Made by a program: the position numbers and the translations under genes | Assembly: GCA_016125555.1 (NCBI GenBank) | Contig: WGLN01000010.1 | Coordinates: forward strand, 62,001-126,000 | Direction of reading: 5' to 3' | Source: Porphyrobacter sp. | GTDB lineage: Bacteria; Pseudomonadota; Alphaproteobacteria; Sphingomonadales; Sphingomonadaceae | DNA length: 64,000 nt | Notes under the pieces: model-generated | What the model was told of the DNA's origin: nothing | Seen by the model: only the letters and a program-made list of their open reading frames with translations | Database searches by the model: none | Part shown: piece by piece, positions 1 to 7,800 of the stretch | Numbering within the stretch: position 1 is the first letter of the stretch | Layout: the number at the start of each line of letters is the position of its first letter

Positions 1-1
1 G

Positions 2-685
2 CTACCGCACTACAAGGTGGACGAGGACAGCAATATCGCGATCCCGCCCTCCTCGATCTACCTCGTCGATTCGGGCGGGCAATATCCGGGCGGCACCACC
101 GACATCACCCGCACCGTGTGGGTCGGCCCGGGAGAGCCGACGCAGGAAATGCGCGACCGTTTCACCCGCGTGCTCAAGGGCCACATCCAGATCGACCGCG
201 CGGTGTTCCCGCAGGGCACCTGCGGCGGGCAGCTCGACGTGCTGGCACGGCAATATCTGTGGGAAGCGGGCGTCGATTACGCCCACGGAACGGGGCACGG
301 GGTGGGCAGCTTCCTCGGCGTCCACGAAGGCCCGCAGCGCATCGCCAAGCCGGGCGGCGGGCAGGCTGGCACCGCGCAGGAGCTGTTCGCCGGCATGATC
401 CTCTCGAACGAGCCGGGCTATTACAAGCCGGGCGAATTCGGCATCCGGATCGAGAACCTCGTGCTGACCGAGGAACGGCAGATCGAGGGGATGGAGGGCC
501 GCTGGCTCGGCTTCGAGACGCTGACCTTCGTGCCGATCGATAGGAAGCTGATCGACGTGAGCCTGCTGACGGCGGAGGAAATCGCGTGGCTCGACGCCTA
601 TCACGCGAAGGTGCGCGAAGTGCTGGCCCCGCAGCTCTCGGGCGAGGACCTCGCGTGGGTCGAGCGCGAGACGGCGCCGCTGTGA
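2..685 (+). CDS. Xaa-Pro aminopeptidase (M24B family), 5' end outside window
   Basis: This is the C-terminal catalytic half of a creatinase-fold metallopeptidase that removes the N-terminal residue ahead of proline. The reading frame is open from base 2, so the start codon and the N-terminal domain lie before the window. The family's metal ligands are visible in order: the Asp of DSGGQY, the Asp of TDITRT, the His of GTGHGVG, the Glu of SNEPGYY and the Glu of IRIENL. The substrate-site His of GVHEGP is also present. The C-terminal tail, with a TFVPIDRKLID segment, is typical of bacterial and eukaryotic cytosolic aminopeptidase P rather than methionine aminopeptidase. It ends with TGA at 683-685. 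Confidence in the family is high; the exact substrate is inferred. Confidence 0.93.
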   Translation, partial: LPHYKVDEDSNIAIPPSSIYLVDSGGQYPGGTTDITRTVWVGPGEPTQEMRDRFTRVLKGHIQIDRAVFPQGTCGGQLDVLARQYLWEAGVDYAHGTGHGVGSFLGVHEGPQRIAKPGGGQAGTAQELFAGMILSNEPGYYKPGEFGIRIENLVLTEERQIEGMEGRWLGFETLTFVPIDRKLIDVSLLTAEEIAWLDAYHAKVREVLAPQLSGEDLAWVERETAPL

Positions 686-800
686 TCTTCATAGCCGCCT
701 CCCCGAGGGAAGGGGGGCGCTTGCTGGCGCGGGTTCGTTCCTGTAATGTTCCACCATTGGCGAGTCGCGTCGCGCGGCTCTGCCCAAGGGAGGAACCAAG

Positions 801-1193
801 ATGATCGGCTACGTCACTCTCGGCACCAACGACCTGCCGCGCGCCGCCGCGTTCTATGATGCGATCGCGGCGCATTTCGGGCTCGGGCGGATGATGGAAT
901 TCGACCAGTTCATCGCCTGGGGCGAGATGGGCGGTGCACCCGGCATTGCCGCGACCAGGCCCTATGACGGCGGCGAGGCGACGGTCGGCAACGGGGTCAT
1001 GGTCGCACTCGAGGCGAAGAGCCCCGAACAGGTCGACGCGATCTATGCGACTGCCATGGCCCACGGCGGCAGCGACGAGGGCGCGCCCGGCCCGCGCGGG
1101 GACGACGGCTTCTACGCCGCCTATTTCCGCGATCCCGATGGCAACAAGCTCAATGCCTTCTGCATGGTCGCCCCCGAGGGCGCGGGCGCATGA
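801..1193 (+). CDS. VOC superfamily (glyoxalase/dioxygenase fold) protein
   Basis: The gene encodes 130 residues of one vicinal-oxygen-chelate module. It opens with the typical first strand (IGYVTLGTNDLPRAAAFYDA) and ends with YFRDPDGNKLNAFC, the usual DPDGN turn before the last strand. Members bind a divalent metal or sequester small molecules; the substrate cannot be read from the sequence. The start ATG at 801 follows a purine-rich AGGAACC stretch. Its stop overlaps the start of the downstream cupin gene by four bases (ATGA), so the two are probably translated together and may act on related small molecules. The fold is clear; the function is not. Confidence 0.88.
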   Translation: MIGYVTLGTNDLPRAAAFYDAIAAHFGLGRMMEFDQFIAWGEMGGAPGIAATRPYDGGEATVGNGVMVALEAKSPEQVDAIYATAMAHGGSDEGAPGPRGDDGFYAAYFRDPDGNKLNAFCMVAPEGAGA

Positions 1194-1603
1194 GCGCGCC
1201 GAAACTCGCGGAGCGGTTCATCCATCTCGGGCTCGGGGCCAAGGCGGTCGAGCAGCCGCCCTTCACCGGGCTCGATTGGTACGAAGGCTATGGCGCCCGC
1301 CATGGCGCGGACGGCGCGGAGGGGCGGCTGGTCTCGCAACACGCCTTCACCGAAAGCTGGACCTCGTGGGAGATGCACCCCGCTGGCGACGAGGTGGTGA
1401 TCTGCACCGCCGGCGCGCTGGTGCTGGTGCAGGAACAGGCCGACGGCACGCACACACGCACCGCGCTGGCGGCGGGCGAATATACGATCAATCCGCCCGG
1501 CGTGTGGCACACCGCCGATGTGCCGGAGAGCGCCACCGCGATCTTCATCACCGCGGGCGAGGGCACGCAGCACCGCCCGCGCACCTGTCGAAACGGCGCC
1601 TGA
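1190..1603 (+). CDS. Cupin-domain protein
   Basis: The gene encodes 137 residues of a small single-domain cupin. The first cupin motif is seen around TSWEMHPAGDEVVICTAG and the second around AAGEYTINPPGVWHTADV, giving His and Glu residues that could hold a metal. There is no signal peptide, so it should be cytoplasmic. It starts at the ATG that overlaps the stop of the VOC gene (ATGA at 1190-1193), which indicates translational coupling. Cupins of this type include isomerases, dioxygenases and plain sugar-binding proteins; I cannot choose between them. The gene is followed by a short intergenic region holding the parS site. Confidence 0.87.
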   Translation: MSAPKLAERFIHLGLGAKAVEQPPFTGLDWYEGYGARHGADGAEGRLVSQHAFTESWTSWEMHPAGDEVVICTAGALVLVQEQADGTHTRTALAAGEYTINPPGVWHTADVPESATAIFITAGEGTQHRPRTCRNGA

Positions 1604-1683
1604 CGCACGATTGGCGCCCGGTTTCGCCCGGGTTAGACCCCATTTCGCGCGGGCTGGGCGGGTTTTGGCCCGACCTGGCGCGA

Positions 1684-1699
1684 TGTTTCACGTGGAACA
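1684..1699. promoter_or_regulatory. parS centromere site (ParB binding)
   Basis: The 16 bases TGTTTCACGTGGAACA are a complete match to the bacterial parS consensus. The reverse complement, TGTTCCACGTGAAACA, is the classical form of the site. ParB loads here and, with ParA and SMC, segregates the chromosome origin. The site lies between the cupin gene and the 3' end of the HerA-like gene, outside any coding sequence. parS sites are normally clustered near oriC, so the window is probably origin-proximal. I saw no parA or parB gene and no second site with this core. Confidence 0.93.
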
Positions 1700-1718
1700 T
1701 CGCACCCCGCGCCGCCCT

Positions 1719-3257
1719 TCAGCGCATCAGCCCGCCGAGCAGGTTGCGCACGAAGGCGGTCGCCCCGGTGCGCAGCGGATCGGCACTCGACTTCTTGCCG
1801 AGCACCGTCGCGACCGCGATCGAGGTCAGCGAGCCGGCTGCGGCGGTCATCGCGCTCTTGCCCGCCTTCTCCCACATGGACGGCGTGCGGCGCTCGCGCT
1901 TGGCGACCTCTTCCCTGCCCTTCTCGGCCACCTCGGTCGCCGTCGCCGCCGCATCGGCGGCCTTGGCGGCGAGCACTTCGGCTGCGCTCTCGCGGTCGAC
2001 CCGGGCATCGTATTTCCCCTCGAGCGGGCTCACCGACTGGATGATCGCGCGCTCCTTGGGATTGACCGGCCCGAGGCGCGAGCGCGGCGGCTTGATCAGG
2101 GTGCGCTCCACCACCGTCGGCGCGCCATCGTCGTCGAGGGTCGAGACCAGCGCCTCGCCGACCTTCAATTCGGTGATCGCGGCCTCGACATCAAGCTTCG
2201 GGTTGATGCGGAAGGTCTCGGCGGCCGCCTTGATCGCGCGCTGGTCGCGCGGGGTGAAGGCCCTCAGTGCGTGCTGCACTCGGTTGCCCAGCTGGCCTGC
2301 GACCTCCTCGGGAATGTCGATCGGGTTCTGGGTGACGAAGAACACCCCCACGCCTTTCGACCGGATCAGGCGCACCACCTGTTCGATCGTGTCCTGCAGC
2401 GCCTTGGGTGCGTCGTCGAACAAGAGATGCGCCTCGTCGAAGAAGAACACCAGTTTCGGCTTTTCGGGATCGCCGACCTCGGGCAGGCTCTCGAACAATT
2501 CGGAGAGCAGCCATAAAAGGAAGGTCGCGTAAAGCTTGGGGCTGCGCATCAGCTTGTCGGCGGCGAGGACGTTGACATAGCCGCGCCCCTGATCGTCGAC
2601 CTTGAGGAAGTCGTTGATCTCGAGCGCCGGCTCGCCGAAGAAATTGTCCGCTCCCTGCGCCTCGAAGGAGAGCAGCTGCCGCTGGATCGCCCCGACCGAG
2701 GGGCGCGAGACATTGCCGTATTTGCCCGAAAGTTCCGCGGCATTCTCGTTCGCCCAGGCGAGCAGCGCGGCGAGATCGGCGAAGTCGAGCAGCAGCAGCC
2801 CGTTCTCGTCGGCATGTCGGAAGACGATCTGCAGCACGCCTTCCTGCGTCTCGTTCAGATCGAGCAGGCGCGAGAGCAGCAGCGGCCCCATCTCCGACAC
2901 CGTGGTGCGGATCGGGTGGCCCTGTTCGCCGTAGAGATCCCAGAAGATCACCGGATTGTCGGAATAGGCATAGTCCGCCATGCCCAGTTCCTTGGCGCGG
3001 CTCTCCAGCTTGTCGGCGTGCTTGAAGGTGGGCGATCCCGGCATGGCGATGCCCGACAGGTCGCCCTTCACATCGGCGACGAACACCGGCACCCCGGCGG
3101 CGGAGAAGCTCTCAGCGATGCCTTGCAGGGTCACGGTCTTGCCGGTCCCGGTGGCGCCGGCGATCAGCCCGTGGCGGTTGGAGCGGCCCAGCAGCAGCGC
3201 CTGCCGCGACCCGTCAGCACCGAGCCCCAGAAAGATGTCGCCCGCCGTTTCCGCCAT
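1719..3257 (-). CDS. HerA-like P-loop ATPase (DUF853 / YjgR family)
   Basis: The gene encodes 512 residues of a DUF853-type ATPase related to the HerA/FtsK DNA-pumping ATPases. The Walker A motif GATGTGKT ends near residue 41. A Walker B-like stretch ([17 protein letters not shown]) lies near residue 270, followed by a HerA-type segment [15 protein letters not shown]. Family proteins are full length at about 500 residues, so the gene looks intact. The C-terminus contains an Ala/Glu-rich helical part ([23 protein letters not shown]) and a hydrophobic tail. The biological role of YjgR proteins is not established; a role in DNA handling is inferred from the fold. It is divergent from the pabBC fusion, about 100 bp apart. 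Confidence 0.92.
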   Translation of the reverse strand: MAETAGDIFLGLGADGSRQALLLGRSNRHGLIAGATGTGKTVTLQGIAESFSAAGVPVFVADVKGDLSGIAMPGSPTFKHADKLESRAKELGMADYAYSDNPVIFWDLYGEQGHPIRTTVSEMGPLLLSRLLDLNETQEGVLQIVFRHADENGLLLLDFADLAALLAWANENAAELSGKYGNVSRPSVGAIQRQLLSFEAQGADNFFGEPALEINDFLKVDDQGRGYVNVLAADKLMRSPKLYATFLLWLLSELFESLPEVGDPEKPKLVFFFDEAHLLFDDAPKALQDTIEQVVRLIRSKGVGVFFVTQNPIDIPEEVAGQLGNRVQHALRAFTPRDQRAIKAAAETFRINPKLDVEAAITELKVGEALVSTLDDDGAPTVVERTLIKPPRSRLGPVNPKERAIIQSVSPLEGKYDARVDRESAAEVLAAKAADAAATATEVAEKGREEVAKRERRTPSMWEKAGKSAMTAAAGSLTSIAVATVLGKKSSADPLRTGATAFVRNLLGGLMR

Positions 3258-3317
3258 GTGCCTGTCCCCTGTCGCGATTGCGCGTTCCTGCCGATGTGCA
3301 GGGGGCGGGCGCGGCGG

Positions 3318-3334
3318 TCAAGTTCTCGACTTGA
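3318..3334. promoter_or_regulatory. Inverted repeat in the divergent herA-like/pabBC promoter region
   Basis: TCAAGT and ACTTGA are separated by five bases, giving a perfect 6-bp inverted repeat 27 bp before the pabBC start and 60 bp before the opposite gene. Its position in the only intergenic stretch between two divergent genes makes it a candidate operator. No known regulator consensus was recognised, so this is a weak call. Confidence 0.3.
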
Positions 3335-3361
3335 ACGCGAATTGGGTTATGGGTCGCGGCG

Positions 3362-5176
3362 ATGGGTCACCAATCGCCATTCGTGCTGCTCGATGATGCC
3401 CGCGCCGGGGAGGCCGCCGCTGACGCGCTGCTCTACGAGGCGCCGCGGGCGCTGTTTGTCGCCACCCGTCCCGAACAGGTCGAAGCCGTGCTGGCCGAAG
3501 CCGATGCCGCGCGCCGCGAGCACGGCGGGTCGCTCGCCGGGGTGATCGCCTACGAGGCCGGGCTGGCGCTCGAGCCAAAGCTGGCGGGCCTTGCTGCAGC
3601 GCGTTCGGGCGCGGCGGGGCCGCTCGTGTGGCTCGGTCTGTTCGATGCCCCGCGCCGCATCCCGGCGGCCGAGGTGCCCGGCTGGCTCGCCGACCGCGCC
3701 GCCGGTCCCGGCACGCTCGGCCCCCTCGAACCGCAGCTTTCCCCCGGCGGCTATGCGCAGGGCTTCGCGGCGCTCAAGGAGGCGATCCGCGCGGGCGACA
3801 TCTATCAGGCGAACTTCACCTACCCGCTCGCCGGCAGCTTCCGCGGCGATCCGGTCGGGCTCTATGCCGCTCTGCGCGGTGCGGCGGCGGCGGGCTATGG
3901 CGGGCTGTTGTTCGACGGGGCGCACTGGCTGCTCAGCTTCTCGCCCGAGCTGTTCGTCGCGCTCAATGGCGAGGAGGCCAAGGTCAAGCCGATGAAGGGC
4001 ACCCGTCCGCGCCGGGCCGACCCCGAGGCCGACCGCGCCGTGGCCGAGGAGCTCGCAGGCTCCGAAAAGGACCGCGCCGAGAACCTGATGATCGTCGACC
4101 TGATGAGGAACGACCTCTCGCGCGTGGCCGAGGCCGGCAGCGTGCGGGTCGATGCGCCCTTCGCGGTCGAGACTTATCCGACGGTGCACCAGATGGTCTC
4201 GACCGTCCGCGCCCGGCTTGCGCCCGGCAAGGGGGCGATGGACCTGGTGCGCGCGCTGTTCCCCTGCGGATCGATCACCGGCGCGCCCAAGATCCGGGCG
4301 ATGGAACTGCTGGGCGACATCGAGCGCGATGCGCGCGGGGCCTATTGCGGCGCGATCGGGCGGATCGATGCAGATGGGAACGCCGCCTTCAACGTCGCGA
4401 TCCGCACCCTGCGCCTCACGCCCATCGAGAACGGGCAGGGGAGCGCGGTGCTCGGCATCGGCTCGGCGATCGTCGCCGACAGCGATGCGCTGGCCGAACG
4501 GCGCGAATGCGAGGTCAAGGCGGGCTTCCTGCGCCGCGCAGCGCCGGGCAGCCCCGCGCCGCAATGCGACCTGATCGAGACGATGCACTTCGCGCCCGAA
4601 AGCGGCATCGCGCTGCTCGAATTGCACCTCGCGCGGATGAAGGCGAGCGCCGCCGCGCTCGGCTTCGCCTTCGATCGCCATGCCTTGCGCAACCAGATCC
4701 AGGCGCTGTGCTTCGAACTCGAGGAACCGGCCAAGGTGCGCCTGCTGGTCGCGCGCTCCGGAGCCAGCGCGCTCGAGACCGCGCCGCTGCCTGCGCCCCT
4801 TGCGGAGACGGTGAAGGTCGCCGCGCTGCCGCACCCGCTCGATCCCTCCGACTGGCGGCTCATGCACAAGACCACCGACCGCGGCTTCTACGAGGATGCG
4901 CTGGCGGCCGCGCGCAGCCTCGGCGCGGAGGAGGCTGTGCTGGTCCGCGGTGATGGGTTGGTGACCGAGGGCAGCTGGACGAGCCTCTTCGTCGATGGCC
5001 CCGACGGCGTGCTCCTCACCCCGCCGCTCGGCCTCGGCCTGCTGCCGGGCGTGCTGCGCCAGCACCTCATCGCCGAGGGCAGGGCGCGCGAGGCGGAACT
5101 GACGCTCGATGATCTCGAGAACGGCTTCTGGCTCGGCAATGCCCTGCGCGGTCTGATGCGGGCGGAGCTGATATGA
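3362..5176 (+). CDS. pabB: Aminodeoxychorismate synthase component I fused to aminodeoxychorismate lyase (PabB-PabC)
   Basis: The 604-residue protein makes p-aminobenzoate for folate synthesis. Residues from about 120 to 390 are the chorismate-binding domain, with DIYQANF, the MKGTRPR motif (Lys212, the chorismate-attacking lysine position of PabB), DLMRNDLSRV and GSITGAPKIRAME. From about residue 400 the chain is a class IV aminotransferase: DLIETMHFAPE, a candidate PLP lysine in MHKTTDR, and the final TEGSWTSLF and LLPGVLR segments, as in PabC. The fusion combines synthase and lyase in one chain. No glutaminase subunit (PabA) is seen nearby. The stop overlaps the next start by four bases (ATGA). 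Confidence 0.95.
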   Translation: MGHQSPFVLLDDARAGEAAADALLYEAPRALFVATRPEQVEAVLAEADAARREHGGSLAGVIAYEAGLALEPKLAGLAAARSGAAGPLVWLGLFDAPRRIPAAEVPGWLADRAAGPGTLGPLEPQLSPGGYAQGFAALKEAIRAGDIYQANFTYPLAGSFRGDPVGLYAALRGAAAAGYGGLLFDGAHWLLSFSPELFVALNGEEAKVKPMKGTRPRRADPEADRAVAEELAGSEKDRAENLMIVDLMRNDLSRVAEAGSVRVDAPFAVETYPTVHQMVSTVRARLAPGKGAMDLVRALFPCGSITGAPKIRAMELLGDIERDARGAYCGAIGRIDADGNAAFNVAIRTLRLTPIENGQGSAVLGIGSAIVADSDALAERRECEVKAGFLRRAAPGSPAPQCDLIETMHFAPESGIALLELHLARMKASAAALGFAFDRHALRNQIQALCFELEEPAKVRLLVARSGASALETAPLPAPLAETVKVAALPHPLDPSDWRLMHKTTDRGFYEDALAAARSLGAEEAVLVRGDGLVTEGSWTSLFVDGPDGVLLTPPLGLGLLPGVLRQHLIAEGRAREAELTLDDLENGFWLGNALRGLMRAELI

Positions 5177-5832
5177 ACATCCCCATCCTCTACGAAGACG
5201 GCGAGGCGCTGGTGATCGACAAGCCTGCAGGGCTGCCGGTCGACCGCCCGCGCAAGGGCGGGGCGAGCCTCGACGATTTTCTCGACCGGCTGAAACTGGG
5301 TTTCCAGCGTGCTCCGGTGGCGGTGCACCGGCTCGACACCGACACGAGCGGCTGCCTTCTGCTGGCCCGCAATCCCAAGGCGCTCGCCCGCTTCAACCGC
5401 GCCTTCGAGGAGCGGCTGGTGGGCAAGACCTACCTCGCGGTGCTTGCAGGCCGCCCGCCGGGCACCGAAGGGACGATCGAACTCGCGCTGTCGAAGATCA
5501 GCTCGGCGGAGAAGGGCTGGCGGATGATCGCGGCGAAGAAGGGCAAGCCCGCGGTCTCGCACTGGGAACTGGTCGGGGAGCTGGGCCCGCACAGCCTCAT
5601 CCGCTTCCGCCCGGAGACGGGGCGCACCCACCAGCTCAGGGTCCATGCGCTCAAAGGTCTGGGCGCCCCGCTGCTGGGCGATCCGGTCTATGGCGCGGGG
5701 CCGGTCGCGGGGGCGCGGCGGACGATGCTCCATGCCGAGAGCCTGACGCTCACCCGCCCCGGCAAGACCCCGATCGCGGCGCGGGCGCCGCTGCCTGCGG
5801 ATTTCGCCGCGCTCGGGGCCTGTGATGGATGA
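5173..5832 (+). CDS. RluA-family pseudouridine synthase
   Basis: The 219-residue enzyme converts specific uridines of rRNA or tRNA to pseudouridine. The catalytic aspartate is Asp55 in HRLDTDTSG, the family signature II. It also has the VIDKPAGLPV entry strand and the GRTHQLRVH motif near the C-terminus. There is no N-terminal S4 domain, so it resembles the short RluA/TruC-type proteins rather than RluC or RluD. The start overlaps the pabBC stop and the end overlaps the ArfB start, placing it in a coupled operon. The exact target uridine cannot be read from the sequence. Confidence 0.93.
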   Translation: MNIPILYEDGEALVIDKPAGLPVDRPRKGGASLDDFLDRLKLGFQRAPVAVHRLDTDTSGCLLLARNPKALARFNRAFEERLVGKTYLAVLAGRPPGTEGTIELALSKISSAEKGWRMIAAKKGKPAVSHWELVGELGPHSLIRFRPETGRTHQLRVHALKGLGAPLLGDPVYGAGPVAGARRTMLHAESLTLTRPGKTPIAARAPLPADFAALGACDG

Positions 5833-6253
5833 CAACACGCCCGAACCGCTCGCCGATCGGGCGATAAGGCTCGCCGAGGAGAGCTTCCTTGCCGGGTCGG
5901 GGCCGGGCGGGCAGAACGCCAACAAGGTCGCGACCGAGGTGGAACTCAGGGTCAATGTCTATGCCCTGCGCCTGCCCCCGCCGGTGTTCGCGCGGCTGCG
6001 CAAGCTCGCCGGATCGAAGCTGGCGGGCAATGGCGACCTGATCGTCACCTCCAAGGCGCACCGCACGCAGGAGGCCAACCGCCAGGACGCCCGCGCCAAG
6101 CTTGCCGCGCTGATCGAGGAGGCGCAGCGCGAGCCCAAGAAGCGCGCCAAGACCCGGCTCAACCGGGTGGGCAAGACGGCGCGATTGAAGACCAAGAAGG
6201 CGCGCGGGACGGTCAAGGCGAACCGCGGCCGGCCGAGCGCCTCGGACTGGTGA
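5825..6253 (+). CDS. arfB: Alternative ribosome-rescue factor / peptidyl-tRNA hydrolase ArfB
   Basis: The 142-residue protein hydrolyses peptidyl-tRNA on ribosomes stalled without a stop codon. The GGQ catalytic motif is at residues 28-30 inside GSGPGGQNANK, the normal ArfB context. The tail is strongly basic (KKRAKTRLNRVGK, KTKKARGTVKANRGR); in ArfB this tail enters the empty mRNA channel. The missing stop-codon-recognition domains and the short length separate it from RF1 and RF2. The ATG at 5825 is preferred, although a GTG at 5822 is in frame. The start overlaps the end of the pseudouridine synthase gene. Confidence 0.94.
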   Translation: MDDNTPEPLADRAIRLAEESFLAGSGPGGQNANKVATEVELRVNVYALRLPPPVFARLRKLAGSKLAGNGDLIVTSKAHRTQEANRQDARAKLAALIEEAQREPKKRAKTRLNRVGKTARLKTKKARGTVKANRGRPSASDW

Positions 6254-6392
6254 GGCTGCTTGACTTTTCCCCGTGAATCGCCCAATGGCCCGCCCGTGTG
6301 CGGTGTGCCGGGCCATCCGGGCGCGCCGCGTTTGCTTTTTTGACGCCCGCGTTGAGCAGACTTCGGGCCGATCCATTCGACAGGAACCCGCC

Positions 6393-6560
6393 ATGGCGAA
6401 GCCCACCACCGTCAAGATCCGCCTCGTCTCGAGCGAGGGCACCGGTTTCTTCTACGTGACCAAGAAGAACCCGCGCAACATCACCGAGAAGATGAGCTTC
6501 CGGAAGTATGATCCGGTTGCGCGCAAGCATGTCGAGTTCAAGGAAGCCAAGATCAAGTAA
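6393..6560 (+). CDS. rpmG: 50S ribosomal protein L33
   Basis: The 55-residue protein matches bacterial L33 over its full length, with [14 protein letters not shown] at the start, [10 protein letters not shown] in the middle and [18 protein letters not shown] at the end. The four zinc-binding cysteines found in some L33 proteins are absent, so this is the zinc-independent (C-) form that is usual in Alphaproteobacteria. The ATG at 6393 is preceded by an AGGAA stretch. About 140 bp separate it from arfB, and a TTGACT hexamer at 6260-6265 could be the -35 element of its own promoter, without a convincing -10. Confidence 0.97.
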   Translation: MAKPTTVKIRLVSSEGTGFFYVTKKNPRNITEKMSFRKYDPVARKHVEFKEAKIK

Positions 6561-6637
6561 GGCCTCCCGCGCCTGCCTCCCGGTCGCGGGCGCGAAATTC
6601 ATCGACAGTTCAAGCCTTCGCCCCTAGTCGGCACGGC

Positions 6638-7309
6638 ATGAAAACCTTTCGCATCCCCGCGCGCACCCTGCTGCTCGGCCTCGGCGCCGGGGCGGCAGCC
6701 TCCGGGCTGGTTCCGGCCACGCCGGTGCCCTTCGCCCCGACCCCGCTTGCCGCGCAGTCCGCGAGCGAGATCGACCAGGTGGTCAACGCGCTGCGTTCGA
6801 TCAGCACCATGCGCGCCGATTTCACCCAGACCGACCGCGAGGGCAACGTCACCTCGGGGGTGATGACGCTGAAGCGGCCGGGCAAGATCCGCTTCGATTA
6901 CGGCAAGGATTCGGACTTCCTCGTCATCTCCAACGGCAAGTCGCTCTACGTCGTCGATTACGAGGTCAGCCAGGTCGAACGCTGGCCGATCAAGAACTCG
7001 CCGCTTGGCGCGCTGTTCGATCCCGAACGCGACGTGAAGCGCTATGGGAAGCTGGTGCCGACCGGCAATCGCGACGTCATCAGCGTCGAGGTGCGCGATC
7101 CCAAGAAGCCCGAATTCGGGATGATCAACCTGATCTTCGTGCGCAAGCCTTCCGCGCCGGGCGGATGGCAGCTCACCCACTGGGTCGCGCTCGATGCGGA
7201 GAACTACCGCACCCGGGTCGAGCTGACCAATCAGCGCTACGGCGTGAGCGTCCCCGACAGCACGTTCACCTTCCGCGATCCGCGCCGTTCGGCCCGTCGC
7301 CCGGGGTGA
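6638..7309 (+). CDS. lolA: LolA-like outer-membrane lipoprotein carrier
   Basis: The 223-residue precursor carries an N-terminal signal peptide that ends near TPLAAQS. The mature part has the LolA-type start (SEIDQVVNALRSISTMRADFTQTDREGNVTSG in pieces), a GVMTLKRPGKIRFDYG strand pair and an FLVISNGKSLYVVDYE stretch, all usual in LolA proteins of this lineage. LolA ferries lipoproteins across the periplasm from LolCDE to the outer membrane. No LolB or LolCDE gene is in the window. The ATG at 6638 is the only start that keeps the signal peptide intact. The call of LolA rather than a LolA paralogue is probable but not proven. Confidence 0.87.
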   Translation: MKTFRIPARTLLLGLGAGAAASGLVPATPVPFAPTPLAAQSASEIDQVVNALRSISTMRADFTQTDREGNVTSGVMTLKRPGKIRFDYGKDSDFLVISNGKSLYVVDYEVSQVERWPIKNSPLGALFDPERDVKRYGKLVPTGNRDVISVEVRDPKKPEFGMINLIFVRKPSAPGGWQLTHWVALDAENYRTRVELTNQRYGVSVPDSTFTFRDPRRSARRPG

Positions 7310-7800
7310 ACGGGTCGGCGGCGAAAGGTTGTAGGAAAGCGACAGAATTGCGCCGCCGTTCATGTAGCTGAAAGCCGCCAGGGCGTAGATAATCAACACG
7401 AGGCAGGCCGAAGGGCGGTTTCCCCCCTGTTGCCCACCCTTCTGAAGGGCCCGCCTTGTACAAGCGTGACGAACGCTCAAACGAACCCTCGACCCATCGC
7501 CCCCGGGTCGAGGGTTTTTTGTTGTCCGGGCGGTTTATGCGAGCCTGCAAAGTGCTCCGCCCTGCGCTTCCGGTGCTCACGCACATTGCGTGCGCTCCGC
7601 TCCGGTTCCCGGTCGAAGCACGTTTCGGCGACGCCTGAACCACCCGGTCGTGTTTTTGTTGTTCCGCAGCCCCTCCGGACTGCGGCTTCCTCGCTCACGC
7701 AAGCTTCTTGTTGGCCTACCGCTTCGCTACATGAGGCCTGAAGGTCGGGTGTCCAGCCTGCGGCTGTTCAGCTTCGCTTCCGCTGCGTGCGCTGTTCCTC
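7310..7800. other. Long intergenic region between lolA and phoA
   Basis: These 491 bases carry no convincing protein gene. The left part (7310-7486) leads into a strong Rho-independent terminator for the + strand. It may be the 3' untranslated part of the lolA transcript or a separate small RNA. The right part (7521-7800) has several short GC-rich hairpins, such as CCGCAG/CTGCGG at 7664-7685, and T-rich patches, but no recognisable RNA family. No tRNA or signal-recognition RNA signature is present. Confidence 0.5.
7487..7520 (+). terminator. Rho-independent terminator
   Basis: CCCTCGACCC (7487-7496) pairs perfectly with GGGTCGAGGG (7505-7514) around an 8-base loop and is followed at once by six T residues (7515-7520). 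The T-run lies on the + strand, so it ends rightward transcription coming from lolA or from an RNA made in the intergenic region. Confidence 0.92.

Noticed and set aside
6599..7480. A 293-codon minus-strand frame with a hydrophobic stretch near its start
   Set aside because: Most of it is antisense to lolA, it has no ribosome-binding sequence and its protein is Arg/Ala/Gly-rich, as expected from the opposite strand of high-GC genes.
7521..7800. Possible small RNA or tRNA between the terminator and phoA
   Set aside because: No cloverleaf, T-loop sequence or known RNA family signature is visible; the hairpins are short and without T-runs.
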